A DNA stretch of 64,000 bases from Haematobia irritans (GCF_050003625.1 NC_134399.1:149476473-149540472), one strand, 5' to 3'. Positions 42,165-54,678 are shown, counted from the first letter of the stretch. A program made the numbers and translations. The notes: a model not told the origin generated them from the sequence alone.

Positions 42165-44496
42165 CACAGAAAAAAATATCACCAAAATATTTCCAATTAA
42201 AAAGTTAATTGAAGTTGAAAATTTTTTCAATTAATAAATTAATTGATACAATTAACTTTTTATGATAGAAACATTAAGTTAATTAAGTCAATGATTGAAA
42301 TTTTTAAAATGTTTAATTAAAAAATTAATTGATACAATTAACTTTTTAATCAAATTCGGAAGACTAATCCAGTTAAAACAAGTACATACGGCCGCAAGTT
42401 CGGCCAGGCCGAATCTTATGTACCCACCACCATGGATTGCGTAGAAACTTCTACGAAAGACTGTGATTTAGTCCATACATGGTATATATTAGACAAAAAA
42501 GTTATGTATAGTTAAGTCTACAAATAATTACGAATCGATATGAACTTTTTGTACGTAGAGAGCCAGAATTGAAATATGGGGGCTATATACAATTATGAAC
42601 TTGATATGGACCAATTTTTGTGTGATTGGGGATCGATTTATCTGAGGGCCATATATAACTATAGACCGATATGGACCTAGTTAGGCATGGTTGTTAACGA
42701 CCATATACTAGCACAATCAACTCACTCGGATTAAATTTGCTCCTCCAAGAGGTTCCAAAACCAAATCTCGGGATCGGTTTATATGGGGCTATGTACGATT
42801 ATGGACTGATATGGACCACTTTTGGCATGGTTGTTAAATATCATATACTACCACCACGTACCAAATTTAAAGCAGATCGGATGAATTTTGCTTCTCCAAA
42901 AGGCACCGGAGGTCAAATCTGGGGATCGGTTTATATGGGAGCTATATATAATTATGGACTGATAGGAACCAATTCCTACATGGTTGTTGGATACCATATA
43001 CTAACATCACGTACCAAATTTCAACCGAATGGCAAGAATTTTGCTCTTCCAAGGGGTTCTGGAGGTCAAATCTGGGGATCGGTTTATATGGGGCCTATAT
43101 ATAATTATGGACCGATATCGACCAATTTTTGCATAGGAGTTTGAGACCATATATTAACACCACATACCAAATTTCAACTGCATCAGATGAATTTTGGTCA
43201 TCCAAGAGGTTCCGGAGATCAAATCTGGTGATCGGTTTATATGGGGGCTATATATAATTATGAACCGATGTGGACCAATTTTTGCATGGTTGTTATAGAC
43301 CATATACTAACATCACGTACAAAATTTCAGCCGGATCGGATGAAATTTGCTTCTCTTAGCGGCCTCGCAAGCCAAATCGGGGGATCGGTTTATATGGGGG
43401 CTATATATAATTATGGACCGATGTCGACCAATTTTTGCATGGTTGTTAGAGACCATATACTAACACCATGTACCAAATTTCAGCCGGATCGGATGAAATT
43501 TGCTTCTCTTAGAGGCCTCGCAAGCCAAATCGGGGGATCGGTTTATATGGGGGCTATATATAATTATGGACCGATGTGGACCAATTTTTGCATGGTTGTT
43601 AGAGACTATATACTGACACCATGTACCAAATTTCAGCCGGATCGGATGAAATTTGCTTCTCTTAGGGGCCTCGCAAGCCAAATCGGGGGATCGGTTTATA
43701 TGGGGGCTATATATAATTATGGACCGATGTGGACCAATTTTTGCATGGTTGTTAGAGACCATATACTAACATCATGTACCAAATTTCAGCCGGATCGGAT
43801 GAAATTTGCTTCTCTTAGAGGCCTCGGAAGCCAAATTTTGGGGTCCGTTTATATGGGGGCTATACGTAAAAGTGGACCGATATGGCCCATTTGCAATACC
43901 ATCCGACCTACATTAATAACAACTACTTGTGCCAAGTTTCAAGTCGATAGCTTGATCCGTTCGGAAGTTAGCGTGATTTCAACAGACGGACGGACGGACG
44001 GACGGACATGCTCAGATCGACTCAGAATTTCACCACGACCCAGAATATATATACTTTATGGGGTCTTAGAGCAATATTTCGATGTGTTACAAACGGAATG
44101 ACAAAGTTAATATACCCCCCATCCTATGGTGGTGGGTATAAAAAGTGCTGATTTTTTTTTACTTTTTTAATTAAAAATGTATTTCAAACAATCATTTGTT
44201 AATCCAAATAAAAACTCTAAGCCAATCTAACTAAGTAATTAAAAATAGTTACTTTTTTTAATTAATAAATTAATTGCGTTTTGCAATCAACATCAATTAA
44301 ATTTTTAATTAAATCAATTAAAAAATTAATTGAATTTTGCTGAAAAAATAAATTAATTTTTTAATCAAGAATTTTGTCTATGCCCAATTAAAACTGTGAT
44401 TGATACTATCATTTTCGTGATTGAAGACATTTCAATTAAAAAATTAATTGGATCAATTAATTTGGTGATTGAATCAGAGAAAAAATTTTTTGTGTG
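42165..44496. mobile_element. AATTAATTTTTTAATTG MITE split by a family A element
   Basis: Left end CACAGAAAAAAATATC after TA (42163-42164); right end AAAAATTTTTTGTGTG before TA (44497-44498). The two halves (42165-42376 and 44141-44496) are separated by a complete family-A element. Confidence 0.75.
42377..44140 (+). mobile_element. family A element, complete, with many 153-bp units
   Basis: It starts AACAAGTACATACGGCCG with hairpin TTCGGCCAGGCCGAA. It lacks a 29-bp array. It has about eight 153-bp units; GTTTATATGG of three successive units is at 43388, 43541 and 43694, exactly 153 apart. It ends with GGACGGACGGACGGAC and the stem-loop CATCCTATGGTGGTGGGTATA. The repeat makes a 286-codon open frame (43241-44101) that is not a real gene by my reading. 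Confidence 0.85.
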
Positions 44497-44842
44497 TATG
44501 CTAAGGCTTTCTGTTGTGGTACCAACAGATCTAGGTTTAACCCCTGATAGGAGCGAAAAAGTTTTTCAAGTTGTAAAAATTAGATAATTAGAATATAAAA
44601 GTACAATAAAAATAATGATAAAAATATAAACTGAAATTAGAGAAAAAATTTTTGTTTTTTTTTTTTGAAATTTCTTCATTTAAGTGAACTTCCAAGGCAC
44701 AACTTCTAAAGCAATGCAAAGGACCCAAAACCAAAATACTTCCATCCCATGACAAGCCCATGTCAAATTCATTGGAGGTATTATAAGCTTGAACTACTTC
44801 CGGATTACAGATTGAGGATCCAAATCTTTCCTTTCTGGTTTT
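44497..44842. other. no gene; family G-like fragment
   Basis: About 44685-44835 contains GAACTTCCAAGGCACAACTT, CATCCCATGACAAGCCCATG and TTCCGGATTACAGATT, resembling the family-G interior. No ends seen. Confidence 0.45.
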
Positions 44843-46317
44843 TATACCCTTCACCACTACTGTGATACAGGGTATAATAAGTTTGTGCCTTTGTATGTAA
44901 CGCCAAGAAATAGTGGTCATAGACCCATCTTTTAGTATACCGATCGGCTTAGAATTAAATTCTGAGTCGATTTAGCGATGTCCGTCTGTCTGTCTGTCTG
45001 TCTGTCTGTATATGTAATTTTGTGCACAAAGTACAGCTTGCAATTGAAGTCCGATCGTCCTCAAATTTGGCATAGGGCCGTTTTTGGGGGCAGAGGCAAT
45101 CGCTATTGGTTTTGGAAAAAATCGGTTCAGATTTAGATATAGCTGCCATATATATTTATCCCCGATTTGGTCATAGTTAGCGTGTTTATCAACCGATTTT
45201 CTTGAACTACCGTACATACAAATATTTTATGAATCTCGAAAATCTTGCAAAATATAAGCCAAATCGGTTCAGATTTAGATATAGCTCCCATATATATCTT
45301 TCGTCCGATTTAGACTCATATGGCAACAGAGGCCAAAGTTTACTACCGATCTTCGTGAAATTTTGCACAGAGGGTAGAATTCACATTCTACCAATGCTTG
45401 GTAAATTTTATTGAAATCGGTTCAAATTTAGATATAGCTCCCATATATATCTTTCGTCCGATTTGAACTTATATGGCCACAAAAGCCAGAGTTTTGCCGT
45501 GATTTGCTTCAAATTTTGCACAAGGGATACGTTTAATAGTATTGTTAAGTGTGTCAAATTTTGTTAAAATCGGTTCAGATTTAGATATAGCTCACATATA
45601 TATCTTTCGCCCGATTTGGACTTATATGGTCTCAAAAGCCAGAGTTTTGCCATGACTTACTTGAAATTTTGCACAAGCGGTACTTTTAACGATACTATTG
45701 TATGTGCCAAATATGGTCAAAATCGATTCAGATCTAGATATAGATCCCATATATATCTTTCGTCCGATTTGAAGTTATATGGCCTCAAAATCCAGGATTT
45801 TGCCGTGATTTGCTTCAAATTTCGCACAAGGAGTACGTTTAGTAGTATCGGTAATTGTGCCAAATTTGGTTGAAATCGGTTCAGATTTAGATATGGCTCT
45901 CATATATATCTTCCGTCTGATTTGCACTCATATGACTAGGGGGCCAAAGTTATACTCCTATTTACGTGAAATTTCGCATAGATAGCAGAATTATTATTCT
46001 AACTACACATGTCAAAGTTAGTCAAAATCGGTTCAGATTATATATAGCTCCCATATATACGTACACCAGAGTTGGGGAAATATGTTGTGGTAGACTGTTA
46101 CACATTTTAGACCCATTTTCAATGGAAGTTTCCTCCAATTAACTGGCCGATTTAAATTGTAATTGTAGAGATTTTGTAGAAATAAAAAAAATGTCTCCTT
46201 TATATAGCTTCCAGCAAATGTGAAGTAGTTGAGATGGTAACGCAAATTTTGGCCTACATAGGGGTGAAGGGTATAATATAGTCGGCCCCGCCCGACTTTA
46301 GGCTTTAATTACTTGTT
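44843..46317 (-). mobile_element. family D DINE-1/Helentron-like element
   Basis: 3' stem-loop TATACCCTTCACCACTACTG and CAGGGTATAATAAG, GTCTGTCTGTCTGTCTG microsatellite, six or seven diverged units with GGTTCAGATTTAGATATAGC, then 5' hairpin AGTCGGCCCCGCCCGACT and end ATTACTTGTT. It shares its 5' end with family B but has its own interior and 3' end. It looks complete. Confidence 0.75.
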
Positions 46318-46440
46318 TTTTCTATGACAGGTCCAAAAAACTTCATCGGAAGTGAAAAAATTGATGGAGGATCCCGGGATGCTTGTAAAAAGAAATGTTT
46401 GTGAAATTACTTCCTTTTTTTTAAGGGAAATGCCAAACGA
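46318..46440. repeat. second copy of the GGATCCCGGGATGC repeat
   Basis: It starts right at the 5' end of the family-D element and matches 42008-42090. Confidence 0.6.
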
Positions 46441-47761
46441 TGGTTGTTTGTCTAATGTTTCGTTTGGGAGAAACGAATTATTTTTTTGTGTGTACTTTCT
46501 TATGAAATTACCATACATATGTATGTATGTATGTATATGTCTAATATTTTATGTAATTTATTAATAAAATTTCTAAAAAATAAAATAGAATCTATATGAA
46601 ATTCAGCATATCTATAGTCGTTGGGGTTTTTACTTTATGCTAAGCTGCCATTAAGCAAACATCATTCATAAGAATAGAACAATACTTGTGTACCAAATCA
46701 TCATCAACATCATCATCCTCATTAGCATCACGATACTGTCATGATTCAAACATGCTTAGATGGATAGAAAGATAGATACATCAATGAATGCACGTATATG
46801 AACTCATTGAGTTTTTTATTTGTTTGTATTTGTTTTATTACATTATAATCACACATATTCATACTTATATAGAGCAGTGGTTGCATATGTGTATGTGTGT
46901 GTCTTTTCAAACATCCGTTTAAAGAGTCCTAGATAAATGGAGTGACATAGATTCTATGTCGCGTGTATACAAACACATATACACAGGCCAAACAATAAAA
47001 CAAAATTTGTAAGAGTAATGATAATAAAATGAATTCTCTACATTATTTGGTTTTTTATAAAGAGCAGAGCAAAAAAAAAAGCATGGCGTTATATACCATA
47101 ATTTGTTACGGCTACATACACACACATATATGGACAATTTGGCATATTTCCTCACCACATATATTTTCCAGTTTCGTTTTTTTTCCAAAAATGCTTTTGA
47201 TGCTGTTTTTGGTGCATTTTGGTGGCATTCATAAAGCTTATGTTATACACACACATTACATCATTTAACAATAAATCATTGTTAATTGCACTTTTGAGAG
47301 CGAAAGGATATGTATACTTCAAATCCTTTTGTTTGCAATTTGACAATATGTACAGACACACACATGAGGGACTTTATAAATAGAACATTTGAGACTGAAA
47401 TTTTATTTCTTCAACTTAATGGCACTGGGTTTGGTATTTAATTTTAGATTATATTGAAGCAAGTACATATGGTCGGGCCTAAAATCACGGACATTTTCAA
47501 GTTTTGAAACTTCCTCCTCTACAAAATCGGTTCCGTACAATTGGAATCCACGTTACATTTAAAATTTACTTATTATTTTTAGATGGGGAACAGAGAACGG
47601 CTGCGATCTACCGCAACCGACCAGTGTATTTTGTGAACACCAATGTTTGCAATCTTAAGACACCAATTGGTAAAAAAAATTCAACCACTAATATCCAATG
47701 CAACCGACGACTGTCGGTGTTTGTTAGTGTTTTGAAAACAAACCAATAGAATTCATTTTAT
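46441..47761. other. no gene recognised
   Basis: Contains an ATGT microsatellite (CATATGTATGTATGTATGTA, about 46515-46535), CATCATCATC runs near 46700-46715, and CACACACATA stretches. An 81-codon frame at 47504-47749 has no recognisable domain. Probably intron. Confidence 0.5.
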
Positions 47762-48040
47762 TATACCCTCCACCATAGGATGGGGGTATATTAACTTTGT
47801 CATTCCGTTTGTAACACATCGAAATATTGCTCTAAGACCCCATAAAGTCGTGGTGAAATTCTGAGTCGATCTGAGCATGTCCGTCCGTCCGTCCGTCTGT
47901 TGAAATCACGCTAACTTCCGAACGAAAGAAGCTATCGACTTGAAACTTGGCACAAGTAGTTGTTATTGATGTAGGTCGGATGGTATTGCACATTGGCCAT
48001 ATCGGTCCATATAAACGGACCCCCAAATTTGGCTTGCGGG
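47762..48040 (-). mobile_element. family A 3' fragment
   Basis: Terminal hairpin TATACCCTCCACCATAGGAT, the CCGTCCGTCCGTCCG microsatellite, then ends inside the first unit at ATTTGGCTTGCGGGGACT. Confidence 0.75.
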
Positions 48041-48655
48041 GACTCTAACGCTCTAATGCCCAATCCCGCCTTTAGGCGGTCTTCGTTAAACGAGGAAGCT
48101 TTTAGTAATACACACTAGAGCATTGCATCGGTCATATATTTTTGTGTTCGAGAACATCTCGAAGCCCAACTAGTAAGGTAGAGATTTGTAGTCGTTCCCG
48201 TTTGGACCGATGTTTGTAAGTTCGAATACAACCATAACTCGTTCTCGTTTGTGTTGTATGAAACGGTCAATCAAACAACTTCAGTCTTCGGGATCAAACA
48301 CAACGAGTCAAATTGTTGTCGAAAACATAGTGAAGGAATCGAGGATTTCGAATCTTTTTTTGCCCTCACGTAGTAACAATAACAACAACTTTTATATGTA
48401 TTGTACGTTTGTTTAGTTGTAAGTTGATGGAAAGGCGTTTGTGTATGAAGTAAAAAAAATAACATAAAGTGGACAAAACCTTCTGCATTTCTATGTAAAA
48501 AGGTATTAACAGCAAAACAAAATATTGCTCTAGTTTTTAGGAGAAACATTTGGGATGATATTTTGGGGCATTATAGTAAGTAATCGTTAAAAATGCAATT
48601 CACTTTTTCGTATAAAAAATAAGGGGCATTCGTATTTAAAGGAAATAAAACATTT
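48041..48655. other. unclassified, no gene
   Basis: Contains a short hairpin CCGCCTTTAGGCGG (48066-48079) and TTCGAGAACATCTCGAA (48149-48165). I recognise no domain or TE ends; it could be part of the neighbouring Penelope-like or an LTR-type element. Confidence 0.35.
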
Positions 48656-49009
48656 TGTCTTTTTCTATAGAAATAAAATTTTGACAAAATTTTCCATAGA
48701 AATAAAATGTCGACAAAATTTTCTATTGAAATAAAATTTTGAGAAAATTTTTTATAGAAATAAAATGTTGATAAAATTTTCCAGAGAAATAAAATTTTGA
48801 CCAAATTTTCTATAGAAATAAAATTTTTGATAAAATTTTCTATAGAAATAAAATTTTGATTAAATTTTTTATAGAAATACGATGTTGACAAAATTTTCAA
48901 TAGAAATAAAATTTTGACAAAATTTTCTATAGAAATAAAATGTTAACAATTTTCTATAGAAATAAAATTTTTACAAAATTTTTTATAGATTTACTCGTTT
49001 GCGAATAAG

Positions 49010-49150
49010 TTCATTGTTCTTTACTTCTAAAAACATTTCCCTGAAAACGAACATCGGAGATGTTTCGAAATATTGGATAATATTAAATAAAAATACAACT
49101 CCAAAAAACATCAACATCTGTTTTTATTCATATGACCTCAAGCCGAATTA
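49010..49150 (+). mobile_element. Penelope-like element, extreme 3' fragment
   Basis: It shares CGAAATATTGGA and, at its end, ATGACCTCAAGCCGAA with the 32780-32878 tail. It has 29-bp satellite on both sides, like the longer copy. No coding sequence remains. Confidence 0.65.
49041..49071 (+). ncRNA. second hammerhead-like core in a Penelope tail
   Basis: CTGAAAA (one change from CUGANGA), stem GAACATC/GATGTTTC with one bulged T, loop GGA, then GAAAT and ATTGG. The stem sequence differs wholly from that at 32798-32814, yet pairing and loop start (GG) are kept. Confidence 0.45.
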
Positions 49151-49510
49151 AACAAATATAATGTTGATAAAATTTTCTATAAAAATAAAATTTTGACAAA
49201 ATTTTCTATAGAAATAAAATTTTGACAAAATTTTCTATAGAAATAGAATTTTGATAAAATTTTTTATAGATGTTAACAACATTTTCTATAGAAATAAAAT
49301 TTTGACAAAATTTTCTATAGAAATAAAATTATGACAACATTTTTTATAGAAATAAAATTTTGATAAAATTTTCTATAGAAATAAAAATTTGATAAAAATT
49401 TTTATAGAAATAAAATTTTCACAAAGTTTTCTATAGAAATAAAATTTTGATAAAATTTTCTATAGAAATACAATGTTGATAAAATTTTCTATACAAATAA
49501 AATTTTGATA

Positions 49511-49764
49511 AAATATGGCCCACTTGCAATACCATCCAACCTACATCAATGACAACTACTTATGCCAAGTTTCAAATCGATAGCTTGTTTCGTTCGGAAG
49601 TTAGCGTGATTTCAACAGACGGACGGACGGACATGCTTAGATCGACTCAGAATTTCACCACGACTCAAAATATATATACTTTATGGGGTCTTAGAGCAAT
49701 ATTTCGATGTATTACAAATGGAATGACAAAGTTAATATACCCCCTTCCAATGGTGGATGGTATA
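49511..49764 (+). mobile_element. family A 3' end fused to satellite array
   Basis: The 3' block begins at TATGGCCCACTTGCAATACC and runs through GGACGGACGGAC to CCCTTCCAATGGTGGATGGTATA. No 153-bp units lie between it and the 29-bp array, so the interior has been deleted. Confidence 0.7.
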
Positions 49765-49879
49765 CAAAACAGACAAAAAATACAAAAATAAATTTACTTT
49801 TGATTTTCCCCATATTTCCTAATTGTTTTTCCTATTCTTTTAATTACGATGAACATAGCGGTTATAATCATTGCATTAT

Positions 49880-50892
49880 TAACCGATGTGGACCAATTTT
49901 TGCATAGTTGTTAGAGACCATATACTAACATCACGTACCAAATTTCAACCGAATCGGATAAATTTTGCTCTTCCAAGGGGCTCCGGAGGTCAAATCTGGG
50001 GATCGGTTTATATGGGGGCTATATATAATTATGGACCGATTTCGACCAATTTTTTCATTGGTGTTTGAGGCCACATATTAACACCACGTACCAAATTTCA
50101 ACTGAATCAGATGAATTTTGTCTTCCAAGAGGCTCCGGAGGTCAAATTTGGTGATCGGTTTATATGGGGGTTATATATAATTATGGACCGATGTGAACCA
50201 TTTTTTGCGTGGTCATTAGAGACCATATACTAACACCATGTACCAAATTTCAGCCGGATCGGATGAAATTTGCTTCTCTTAGAGGCTCCGCAAGCCAAAT
50301 TGGGGGATCGGTTTATATGGGGGCTATATATAATTAAGGATCGATGTGGACTAATTTTTACATGGTTGTTAGAGATCATATGCTGACATCATGTACCAAA
50401 TTTCAGCCGGATCGGATGAAATTGGCTTCTCTTAGAGGATCCGCAAGCTAAATCGGTGGATCGGTTTATATGGGGGCTATATATAATTATGAACCGATGT
50501 GGACTAATTTTTACATGGTTGTTAGAGATCATATGCTGACATCATGTACCAAATTTCAACCGGATCGGAAGAAATTTGCTTCTCTTAGAGGATTCGCAAA
50601 CCAAATTTGGTGGTCCGTTTATATGGGGGCTATACGTAAAAGTGGACCGATATCGCCCAATTGCAATAACATCCGACCTACATCATTAACAACTACTTGT
50701 GCCAAACTTCAAGTTGATAGCTTGTTTCGTTCGGAAGCTAGCGTGATTTCAACAGACGGACTGCTCAGATCGACTCAGAACTTCACCACGATCCAGAATA
50801 TATATACTTTATGGGGTCTTAGAGCAATATTTCGATGTGTTACAAATGGAATGGCAAAGTTAATATACCCCCATCCTATGGCGGAGGGTATA
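49880..50892 (+). mobile_element. family A element, 5' truncated
   Basis: About five 153-bp units followed by the 3' block and the stem-loop CATCCTATGGCGGAGGGTATA. The GGAC microsatellite is reduced to one unit. A 149-codon frame (50470-50919) is repeat-derived. Nothing is recognised in 49765-49879. Confidence 0.75.
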
Positions 50893-50924
50893 AAAAAGTC
50901 ACCGGTTGCAGTTCTCTGATGGGG

Positions 50925-51065
50925 CACATGGAAAATTTTTAAAGCAACAGTGTTGTTTTCTCGCCAAGCAAAAATTTTTTTCCAAATTCCACACATAATG
51001 TTCGAGAAAATAACATAGCTGAGACAAACATGTTACATGTTGAATGTCCCAAAAAAATATATATA
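50925..51065. mobile_element. decayed relative of the palindromic MITE
   Basis: Contains TTTTCTCGCCAAGCAAAAA, AATGTTCGAGAAAATAACAT and GACAAACATGTTACATG, all present in 33128-33377. Ends are not clear. Confidence 0.55.
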
Positions 51066-51076
51066 TTTTGCTTCAG

Positions 51077-51422
51077 GAGGTAGGTTATGTTAGGTGGCAG
51101 CCCGATGTATCAGGCTCACTTAGATTATTCAGTCCATTGTGATTACACAGTGGTGAACTTCTCTGTTAACACTGAGTGCTGCCCGATTCCATGTTAAGCT
51201 CAATCACAAGGGATCTCCTTTTTATAGCCGAGTCCGAACGGAGTTCCACATTGCAGTGAAACCACTTAGAAAAGCTTTGAAACCCTTAGAAATGTCACCA
51301 GCATTACTGAGGTGGGATAATCCACCGCTGAAAAACTTTTTGGTGTTCGGTCGAAGCAGGAATCGAACCCACGATCTTGTGTATGCAAGGCGGGCATGCT
51401 AACATTGCACCATAGTGGCTCC
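51077..51422 (-). mobile_element. tRNA-derived SINE, complete
   Basis: On the minus strand: TGGAGCCACTATGGTGCAAT (a base is lost in the A box region), GGTTCGATTCC B box, GGCTATAAAAAGGAGATCCC, tail CACCTAACATAACC. Same family as 35698-36040 and more diverged. Confidence 0.88.
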
Positions 51423-53574
51423 AATTCATTACATTAACAAAAAGTTTCGTTATATTAACAAATTGTTTCATTGGCTCAATTTTAATGACATATTTCCTTA
51501 ATGTTAACACGTTTTTTTTTACCTGTGCTTAGCAGCGATTTCGTTCATTTTGAATTTCTTCATTGATGAAAGTCATAACTCTGGGCACTAGCTAGCATGC
51601 CAAGGGCTCTGAAACTAATGAAATTCTAATGTCGCATTTGCGACATGTCTTTCCTTCTAAAATCGGTGATTTCATAAAACATCTCCAAAAAGCAGTTCAA
51701 ATAACAATAGCGAGAGTATCAATAGAAACGTGCCATAATACTCATCATCATCAGTGACACAGTGCATGAAATATGCAATTTGACGCTAAATCAGCAACAA
51801 CCTAACATCAGCAACAATAACAGTAGCACAATATCATCATATGTTTACTGTAAACATTTTTATGTCCTTTCACTCATTTGCTACCCTGCCCCATTCACTA
51901 CCACAGTTGCCGTAAGGACGACGATGTTGCTGCATAGCGATACTGCGGCTATGACATTTATGTTTAGCACCATTTCTGCTGACTTTGTGAAGTGAGTTTG
52001 GTGAGTGATACGGTTTGCCGGTTGGCGGAAGATGATGATGACATCCATGCTGGTAACTTCCATTGTCTCATTCTATATAAAAGAAATCCTCATTGGAGAT
52101 CTGATGCTGGTAGAAATAAAATTAGGTTTATGACTATTTATAGGATGTGCCAGCTACTTTGTATGCGGATTATGAGATCAATAAATTTTTAAATGTTCCT
52201 AGAGGCCGCAAGAGAAATTCTTTTCGTTTTTTCGTTTGGATTTTCAAGGCTATCAACACTTCCAACACATTTTACATACTTGAATTTTCATTTCAACATT
52301 TAGGTCAAATGTTTTGGTTGAAATTTTGAATACATTCCCTTTTGTAGATATGACAGGTCAATGCTTCTCAAAGGCAGTTCTAATTTAAATTGTTTTGGTG
52401 AAGGATAAAATATCCTTGAGATAAAGAGAAGACGAGAATTGTCTTCTATATATTTCGGCATTGGAGATCAGAAACTAATATTAATCATTGAACCAACCAA
52501 CTCTTTTGCACATGTTTCACTACCTACAAACAATTACACAAACTAAGAATATTATGAAAATAATTTATAGGTTCATTTCAAATCACACTTTTAGCAATGT
52601 AAGCAAAATTGAAATCACTACCTCTTGCCTTAGAAATCCTATGGTTTCTACTGTATTTTAAGTAGCCATATAATTTACTATGTTAACTTCAAATACCCAG
52701 AATTGTTGTTAAGACATCATAGTGAGATTGCGAATAGAACAAAATTTATAATCGAAAAAGCGTCATAGTGGCGCGTTACATTGGCGCTAAGCCATTGACA
52801 TCAAAGACGACAAAATGCCATAGATATTTTATTCCTCTACGCGTTTTCATAGGGGATTCAAGGACACCAGAGCTCTCGAAACAAATCTGAAGATTTCAAA
52901 TGGTGAAGTGAACATGAAATATGCCTCAGTTAGCATCGATAAAATATGGTATACGCTTGTGCGTAAGGAGCCCTGAAGTCTCAACTCATCATACTCCCCT
53001 CGTTCGAAAATATCTCAAGACTCCAAGGCAAGCAATCATGTATGAAGTGTCAATGTGTGGCTTAAATTTATCCTTACTGGCATCAGTAGTAAGTAACATA
53101 ACATCACGCATCTTCTTCGTATTCGATAAGGGTCTCTGTGCGATACACATCCTCTGTTCTTCAAGGAAGTTTTTATTGTTGCATTACTCTTGGCCAAGAA
53201 TTTACCACTGTATGTTGACTCAGAGTTTGTAAAACAATAGAAGAACTCCACTCTATCCATATTCAAGACTAGGAATATCAGTAGAAACTGTTGTCATATC
53301 TATTATAAATATATGTTTGTCATATCCTCTTCTTTTGGAAGGCAAATCCTGGTCGGTTGCGTCTAGAATTGTTGATATGTAGAAAATAATCTTCAATCTA
53401 GGATATAAAAAAGGAAATCTTATATTACACAAAAGTTTTTATTATGATTGATGGTAATGATTCATTTGCTTTTCTCCTTCCATGCAACAAAGTTTTTCCA
53501 ATAACAATTGTCATTGGTGTCGCCACAAGCACAACATGTGGGTTTCCAAGAATCTTGGCATCCCATTGTGCTGA
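51423..53574. other. no gene recognised
   Basis: Unique-looking sequence with CAACAATAACAGTAGC and ATCATCATC stretches. Frames at 51762-51995, 52921-53232 and their opposites show no domains. Likely intron or intergenic. Confidence 0.45.
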
Positions 53575-54622
53575 AAGTGCAATTAGATTTGTGCACCCAA
53601 AAAAAAAAAAACATCAAATTTTGATTCTAAAAGTAAATTTGGCTAACTTTTCATTATATATATCTTGCTCTTATGTACCTCCTTCTTCTGATAATGAAAT
53701 CTATTCACAACAGCTTTCGGCCATTAAGTCTGCTTTCAATTCTTCTTTACCGTCCGATGTTTTAGTCGTCTTGGGTGACTTCAACTTGACATCAGTATCG
53801 TAGATATTTTCTTCAGACTCTAATAGTCTTCTACCAATAACTTCTAATAGACTTTCTAACGATTTTCTTCATTCCTTGTTCAATTTCGGGCTTTTTCAAA
53901 TTAATAATATATTTAATTCCTATGGCAAACTACTTGATCTAGTATTTGTCAATCATACATCGGATACTTACCTTAAATCATGTGAACCAATAACCCTTCC
54001 AGTAGATACTTTTCATCCTACCCTGAGTGTAAATATATCTACCCCGAACCTCACACCACTAAAAAGCACCACAGTGAGGAAAGAATATTGCTTCGCGAAG
54101 GCAAACTTTTCTAAACTTAAATCATTACTTTCAGAAATAAATTGGAGTGACATATTAACTTCAAATTCGATAAACGAGTTGTCATCTTGCTTCTACTCAA
54201 TTTTATTAGATTGTATCTCTAAATCAGTTCCTAGATTTACAGTTGATCGTACTTCACGTCCTCCTTGGAGTACTAGAAACCTTTCAAAATTAAAGAATAA
54301 GAAGAAAAAAAAATTTAAAAAATCAGGATCCACTCGAGATTTTACAAATTATTCAGTTGCTAAATCACGATACAATTTGGAAAATAAGCTGGCTCACAAT
54401 AATTATTTAAATAGGATGAGAGATGAGTTGAAAGTTAATCCTAAATCCTTCTATAAATTTGTAAATTCTAAACGTCGTTCGAATTGTATACCGAGTTATA
54501 TGAAATATGGTTCTATGTCAGCTGATAATGATGTTGATATATCTAATATTTTCGCGGATTTTTTGCAACCACCTACTCTGATAAATCCTTTAATCAAAAT
54601 AGTGATTACCCCTACGATATAA
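53575..54622 (+). pseudogene. LINE endonuclease part and linker
   Basis: A run of lysines from a poly-A tract (KKKKH) precedes the endonuclease motifs SLYISCSYVPPSSD and VVLGDFNL (the GDFN catalytic motif), then one in-frame TAG at 53801-53803. The same frame continues with LLDLVFVNH and the terminal segment TFHPTLSVNI. A Lys-rich linker and KSFYKFVNSKRRSNCIPSYM follow. The frame is lost near 54563 in a T run (GCGGATTTTTTGC), where one base appears missing. Only one nonsense and one frameshift separate it from being open. Confidence 0.85.
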
Positions 54623-54678
54623 GAAATTCCAACCTAATAGACGTTTCTTTTATAGATGAAGATACGGTTTTAAGAAAT

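Larger units (their letters stand above)
48660..49510 (+). repeat. 29-bp satellite array, split by a Penelope 3' end
   Basis: About twelve units at 48660-49008 and twelve at 49150-49510, type TCTATAGAAATAAAATTTTG. A 140-bp non-satellite block with Penelope tail features separates them. Confidence 0.85.

Noticed and set aside
43241..44101. 286-codon open frame, and similar frames at 3957-4361, 5535-5870, 18683-18964, 30985-31587 and 50470-50919
   Set aside because: They are tandem 153-bp repeat units of DINE-like elements, open because 153 is a multiple of three. No start context, splice signals or known domain. Listed as repeat; the conserved register is reported as a finding instead.
44588..44920. 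110-codon minus-strand frame
   Set aside because: Spans a family-G-like fragment and the end of the family-D element; no domain.
47504..47749. 81-codon open frame
   Set aside because: No recognisable domain, no repeats of it, and compositionally like the surrounding intron.
48066..48165. Hairpins CCGCCTTTAGGCGG and TTCGAGAACATCTCGAA as a transcription terminator or structured RNA
   Set aside because: Short isolated palindromes without repeat support or a known RNA fold; left as unclassified sequence.
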